A stretch of DNA of 64,000 bases. Source: Marinilabiliales bacterium (GTDB taxonomy: Bacteria; Bacteroidota; Bacteroidia; Bacteroidales; ML635J-15). The stretch lies in the NCBI GenBank assembly GCA_002869385.1, contig PKTB01000017.1, positions 123,743-187,742 on the forward strand, in the 5' to 3' direction. A program made the position numbers and the translations under genes. Shown here piece after piece: positions 59,515 to 64,000 of this stretch. Below the pieces are notes generated by a model that saw only the letters and a list, made by a program, of their open reading frames with translations, was not told the DNA's origin and made no database searches. How positions within the stretch are numbered: position 1 is the stretch's first letter; every line of letters begins with the position of its first letter.

Positions 59515-61599
59515 TTAGAATTCTCCGTTTGTATTTCCTTTTATTACAGCACTTCCACCATTATTATTCTTTTCTTCTTCTTGTGCTTTTTCTTCCTCTG
59601 AAATTCCATAATCTGTTGATAAAACACTAAATTCAGTACGACGATTTAACTGGTGTGCTTCTTCAACTTTCTTATTATCGCCCAATGCTTTAATATAAGT
59701 TTCTGTTAGAATATCACCTATACTAAAGAATGGAAATTGTTTGTTAAGTTCTTCATCTATTTCTCTTGGCTCTGTTTCACCAAGTCCTTTAGCTGTTAAT
59801 CTGTCAGCAGAAATTCCTTTTTCAATAAGATAGTCAACACATGATTTTGCTCTAGCAAGAGACAATTCCATATTATAATCATCATTACCTCTAAAGTCAG
59901 TATGTTAACGTAACTCAATTGTAATATTAGGATTATCTTCTAGTGTTTTCACCAAACCATCCAAAGCTACCGTTGATTCAGGGCGAAGGTCTGCCTTATC
60001 ATATTCATATTCAATGTTTGGAAGTGTAATAATTTTAGGTATTCTAGCAAGATTTATCACAACATTTATTACAGTATCGTATTCTATGTTAAATGTTGAG
60101 AAACTTGCTGAATTTTAAAAATAATCAGTACTTACCTCAGCTTTAACTTTATAATTCTGATCTTTTTCCAATTTAAAAGTAAAACCACCTGTTGATGATG
60201 AAACCAACTCACCAGCAACTCCGGCATCATTCATTATTGAAATTTTAGCGTCTTTGATAAGTTTTATATTATCGATATCTGTTGTGTCTCTAATTAAACC
60301 ATTTAAGGTTATAACAAGTGGTGGAAGACTAAATTCGTATATATCGTCACTTCCTTTACCTCCTTTTCTATTTGAGCTAAAATACCCTTTTTCATTGTCA
60401 CCGTCGAATATAATACCAAAATCATCAAATGATGAGTTGATTGTGTATTTCATATTTTCGATTCCTGTAATATTTCCAAGACTATCTGTAACCGTTTTAT
60501 AGATATCCAGACCACCCATACCTTTATGCCCATCAGAAGCAAAATAAAGAGTTCCATTCGCTCTTACTGTTGGGAAGACTTCATCACCAAGAGTATTGAT
60601 TTCCGGGCCTAAATTAATAGGACGTCCAAACTCATAACCTGAAGTCCCGATTCTTTCAGCCATATATAAGTCCATACCACCATATCCTGCAGGAGCCTCA
60701 GCTGAAAAATACAGAATTTTATCATCCTTCGATAGTGCAGGATAACCAACCTCATAGTTGTAAAAACCTGTAATATTTACCATAATAGGCTCACCCCATG
60801 CATTACCTTTTTTGAACGAATAAAATATTTTACATGGTTCATCTACTTTTTTACCAGCTTTACATCTAGTAAAGAACATATCAGAACCTTTCATTGAAAC
60901 TGTTGAGGCACCTTCGTCTTCTTCAGTATTTATTCCACCTGCAAGAGGAATAGGCTCACTCCAGTTACCTTTACGATCCTGAGTAACCTCAAATATATCG
61001 GTAAATTTCTGTCCTGATTTATAATTATCTCTACTACCCATTGAACCTTCACGGGAACTAGTAAAATAAATTGTTCGATAATCTTTTGATGCCCATACCA
61101 CAGAAAAATCAAGCTGCATTGTATTAAATTTAGATACATTAACAACCTTATATCTTGTTGGCCTATTTATCCATTTTGGAACAAGTTTACATGATTCCAA
61201 ACCACTTGTGGCTCTGTGGTCTTGTGGCGAAACCTGTAAATATTGTTTGTAAATATCGATTGCATCCTCATATTTACCATTCATACGTAGTGCATCAGCA
61301 TAAAATAGAAGAACATCAGGCTTTATAACTCCTTTCACATAGTTATCTACAGCAACTCCGAAATACATTTCTGCTTTGTCTGTATTACCAAGCATTTTAT
61401 AACAATAACCTAATTTATAGTTTACTTCTGCTTTATCGGACTGAGAAGCAATACTTCCCAAAGCCTTCTCATAATAGTCCTTAGCAATGTCGAACATATA
61501 GGTATTGTAGTAGCTATCTCCTTTATCTATCAGAGCCCTCTGTGCAATCATAAAAAGCGGAAATATCAATGCAAATGATAAAAACACAATCCGTTTCAT
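59515..61599 (-). pseudogene. PorE-like TPR/PD40/CRD/OmpA envelope protein, two in-frame stops
   Basis: Envelope protein of 694 codons with the domain order known for PorE of the T9SS: signal peptide (IVFLSFALIFPLFMIAQ), TPR region (residues about 20-130), PD40 beta-propeller (KYKVVNVSKFNTMQLDFSVV ... GGMDLYMAERIG; GTLYFASDGHKGMGGLDIY), a carboxypeptidase-regulatory-like domain (LNGLIRDTTDIDNIKLIKDA) and an OmpA-like peptidoglycan-binding domain (SLARAKSCVDYLIEKGISAD). TAA at 60115-60117 (codon 495) follows STDYF, and TAA at 59905-59907 (codon 565) sits in IELR-*-HTDFRGNDDYN. OmpA domains have Ser there (SSHTD / RSHTD), so TCA to TAA. Loss of the OmpA domain would unlink the protein from the cell wall. 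Confidence 0.88.
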
Positions 61600-61643
61600 A
61601 GTATTTAATTTTTAGTTTTGTTAAACTTTGTCAAATATAATAT

Positions 61644-63185
61644 TTATTTCTTTAAAATCACATCTCTTGTAAAATGTTTTGATTCAGTCATATCTTTCAT
61701 ATCAACCCTTGTTTTATCAACCTCATATCCCGGATATTTAAAGTAGATAATATAGTTATTTTTAGGTTCTAAATCAAATAAATATCTACCAAATTCATCT
61801 GTAGATTTAGAATCAACCAAAACAAAATCTTCGTTCATCAGCTGCACGTCAACTCCAGCAAGAGGCTCATTAGTGTACTTATCCATCACTTCTCCTGAAA
61901 CTGTAAAACTTATTTCAGGTAATACAAAATGATATAAATCTGTTTTACCCATTCCACCTAATCTTCTGGAAGTTAAAAATCCCTCTTCTTTCATACCCAT
62001 AAATACTATGCCAAAATCATCATGAGAGCTATTTACAGGATAACCAAGATTCTCAATTATATATTTTGCACCATCTATGTGCACAGCTTTAAAGATATCT
62101 AAACCACCCATACCTGGATGACCGTCAGAAGAAAAGTATAGGTCTCCATTCGATCTGATATAAGGATGTACTTCGTCAGCTTCGGTATTCACAATATCCC
62201 CTAAATTCTGAGGAGGTCCAAAAGGTTGGTTCTTTTTTATTCTGGTTACTTTATAAATATCCTTGCCACCCAATCCTCCTAGCAGGCTATCTGCAACAAA
62301 ATACAGTGTAAGTTCATCATCACTAATGGCAGGATGCACTATAGAAATATGTTCAGGAATACCCGGAATTTCAACTTCTTTAACCTGTCCCCAATAACTT
62401 CCTCCACGTTTAGCAACATATATACGACAACCTTTATCTAGATTTTTATCATATTTACATCGTGTAAAATACAAATTACTTGATTTATGATTTAGGCATG
62501 CAGCACCTTCTTCGTCATTAGTATTTACCAATCCAGGAACTATCAGAGGGTCAGACCACCTACCATCCTTATCTTGTTCTTAATAAAATATATTGGAACA
62601 AAACTCACCGGATTCAGGACTAATAGACACATGTGTTGGAGCGTATCTGGTTGATGTAAAATAAATCTTCTTATTGTTCCTCGCTTCAAAGAAAGGGCAA
62701 AAGTCGTATTCTCCGGAATTAAATTTTCCTTTAATTTTAACTTCATACCTCGTAGGATTTTCAATCATTTCAAAAGTAAATTTAATACTTGTAATTCCTT
62801 TATCAGCAAGTTTATGATTTGGAGCTAGTTTTTTAAACTCTTCATAATAAATCAATGCTGAATCATATTTTTGTTGCATCTGATATGCTTCACCTAGATA
62901 CAAATATGCTAGTGGATCCTGATATCCATAATCTATAGCTCTTTTAAGATAATATGATGCTCGTACAGGTAAGGATAATTTTTTATTGCAATATCCAGCA
63001 TAATATGATGCCTCTGCTACTATAGACTTTTTCTTAGATTTTCGCTTGATTTGAAGATCAAAATATTCAATCGCCTGAGCAAATTGCTCCTTCTCCATTG
63101 CTTCTATTCCTAACTTCATCTGCTTTTGTGCAAATAAAAGATTGGTTATTAAAAGCACCAATATTATAATGAATATTTTACGCAT
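61644..63185 (-). pseudogene. TPR/PD40/CRD protein related to PorE, in-frame TAA
   Basis: Exported protein of 513 codons: signal peptide (IFIIILVLLITNLLFAQ), TPR region (EKEQFAQAIEYFDLQIKRKS, SLPVRASYYLKRAIDYGYQD), PD40 propeller (KIYFTSTRYAPTHVSI, GDLYFSSDGHPGMGGLDIFK, GFLTSRRLGGMGKTDLYHF) and a terminal carboxypeptidase-regulatory-like domain (VSGEVMDKYTNEPLAGVDVQ). It is the neighbour's architecture without the OmpA domain. TAA at 62580-62582 (codon 202) interrupts CSNIFY-*-EQDKDGRWSDPL inside the propeller. It lies 44 nt upstream of the OmpA-containing gene, same direction, so likely one operon of two related envelope proteins. Confidence 0.87.
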
Positions 63186-63247
63186 ATCAAGTAATTTAAA
63201 TTGTAAAATAACACAATTTTAAAAACATTTGCAAAAACAAATATGCA

Positions 63248-63277
63248 AAACAAATGCCACTTCAAGATAAAGTGGCA
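63248..63277 (-). terminator. Terminator of the ECF sigma gene
   Basis: An 8-bp perfect stem TGCCACTT / AAGTGGCA with a 7-nt loop; minus strand continues TTTGTTTTG. It lies about 50 nt after the sigma factor stop. Confidence 0.8.
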
Positions 63278-63325
63278 TCACAGATGTAAAAGGTTGTATG
63301 CGTTAAAATATATTTAAACCTAATT

Positions 63326-63826
63326 TTATTTATAATCCTGAAGATTTTCCATTAAAATTTTTCGTGCAAATAAAATTCTACTTTTAACTGTTCCAATAGG
63401 TAAATTAATATGCTCTGCTATCTCCTTGTATTTATATCCATCCAAAAACATTTTGAAAGGTATTTTGTAATCATCATCAAGATTATCAATTGTTTGTGAA
63501 ATATCACCAGTATTTATTACAGACTCTGCAGTTTCATTATGTGGCATACTATTCTTTAGTATATACTCATCCTCAGATTCATCATTTATCGTGTTCTTAT
63601 ATGATAGTCTTGTCACCTGATTTAAATAAGTATTTCTTAAAATAGTGAACAACCAAGCCTTAATATTGTTATCTGATGTATACTTATCTTTGTACTGAAT
63701 TGCTTTAAGATATGTATCTTGTACTAGGTCTTTTGCTGTTTCAGTATCTCTAGTTAAACTTAATGCAAAATAATTAAGGCTAGACTCTAAGTTCATTAAT
63801 CTGCTGTTAAATTCTTGTGTGCTCAT
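63326..63826 (-). CDS. ECF-family RNA polymerase sigma factor
   Basis: A 166-residue intact sigma factor: region 2 (LNYFALSLTRDTETAKDLVQ, DTYLKAIQYKDKYTSDNNIK, AWLFTILRNTYLNQ) and region 4 (PFKMFLDGYKYKEIAEHINL, PIGTVKSRILFARKIL). No anti-sigma gene adjoins, and the regulon is unknown; it is upstream of the PorE-like genes in the same direction but separated from them by a terminator. Confidence 0.94.
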   Translation of the reverse strand: MSTQEFNSRLMNLESSLNYFALSLTRDTETAKDLVQDTYLKAIQYKDKYTSDNNIKAWLFTILRNTYLNQVTRLSYKNTINDESEDEYILKNSMPHNETAESVINTGDISQTIDNLDDDYKIPFKMFLDGYKYKEIAEHINLPIGTVKSRILFARKILMENLQDYK

Positions 63827-63954
63827 ATTAGTATTTTTTTAGTTTCTTATTAGTATTTCGGTATTTCTTTACAAATATATGAATATAAATAACAGATTCC
63901 AAATTTTTTTACAATTATTTTTCCTAAGAATGGACTTAACTAGACCTTTTCTAA

Positions 63955-63993
63955 ATAAGAAAAAGGCTTAATAAATTGAATTATCAAGCCTTT
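63955..63993 (-). terminator. Terminator of a gene beyond the right edge
   Basis: AAAGGCTTAATAA / TTATCAAGCCTTT stem with one mismatch; on the minus strand a T-rich tail follows (TTTTTCTTATTT). It presumably ends a minus-strand gene lying to the right of the window. The rest of 63827-63954 shows nothing else. Confidence 0.7.
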
Positions 63994-64000
63994 CAGAAAT

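Noticed and set aside
242..62582. Alternative genetic code with a reassigned stop codon
   Set aside because: Internal stops include TAA, TGA and TAG, and all three also end intact genes at sensible places. Inferred original residues differ (Gly, Glu, Ser, Trp), so no single reassignment fits.

Overview
The window is AT-rich DNA (about one third G+C by eye) from a member of the Bacteroidota, most likely close to Bacteroidales. The evidence is consistent across the window. There are many proteins with a signal peptide and a C-terminal type IX secretion (T9SS) sorting domain, SprB-type repeats, and PorE-like T9SS envelope proteins. Family markers include GH97, DUF5606, DUF3276 (PUR-alpha-like), DUF2147 and the lineage-type long NusB. 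The purM-prfA pair, promoters of the TTTG / TAnnTTTG type and the lack of Shine-Dalgarno sequences fit as well.

Layout. 1-5.2 kb: truncated ABC permease, a T9SS cargo gene, two small secreted proteins, a dense 7-bp repeat tract and a secreted protein with a peptide deformylase domain. 5.4-12.8 kb: hypothetical gene, a large YadA-head/S74 chaperone surface protein, two small envelope proteins, and a NarL-type regulator with a TPR histidine kinase. 12.9-15.8 kb: crcB, voltage-gated K+ channel, DUF2007 protein, L,D-transpeptidase-like protein. 15.9-16.6 kb: 149-bp tandem repeats of hairpins beside tRNA-Arg. 16.7-23.2 kb: core genes (rimO, msrC-like, PUR-alpha, nusB, DUF1573, yajC, ybbR-like, coaE, djlA-like). 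23.2-31 kb: a 5.1-kb SprB-repeat adhesin behind a LytTR regulator and LytS-like kinase. 31.2-38.4 kb: DUF5606, GH97 glucosidase, xanthine dehydrogenase operon. 38.6-47.2 kb: FGE-fold protein and four T9SS exoproteins, two of them paralogs. 47.2-54.4 kb: cytochrome c maturation pair, YbjN-like, ECF sigma, CAP, macrodomain, DUF2147, O-methyltransferase, M16 protease. 54.6-64 kb: tRNA-Phe, subtilase fused to a beta-barrel, prfA, purM, two PorE-like proteins and an ECF sigma factor.

The most striking property is that 17 otherwise well-preserved genes are interrupted by 25 in-frame stop codons (14 TAA, 7 TGA, 4 TAG) and not one by a frameshift. Several can be assigned to single G:C to T:A changes at conserved residues. 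I list these genes as single interrupted loci (type pseudogene), giving full spans and stop positions. I cannot tell from the sequence alone whether the stops are consensus errors, a mutator or decay process, or tolerated by readthrough. All three stop codons are used as normal terminators too, so a simple alternative genetic code does not explain them.
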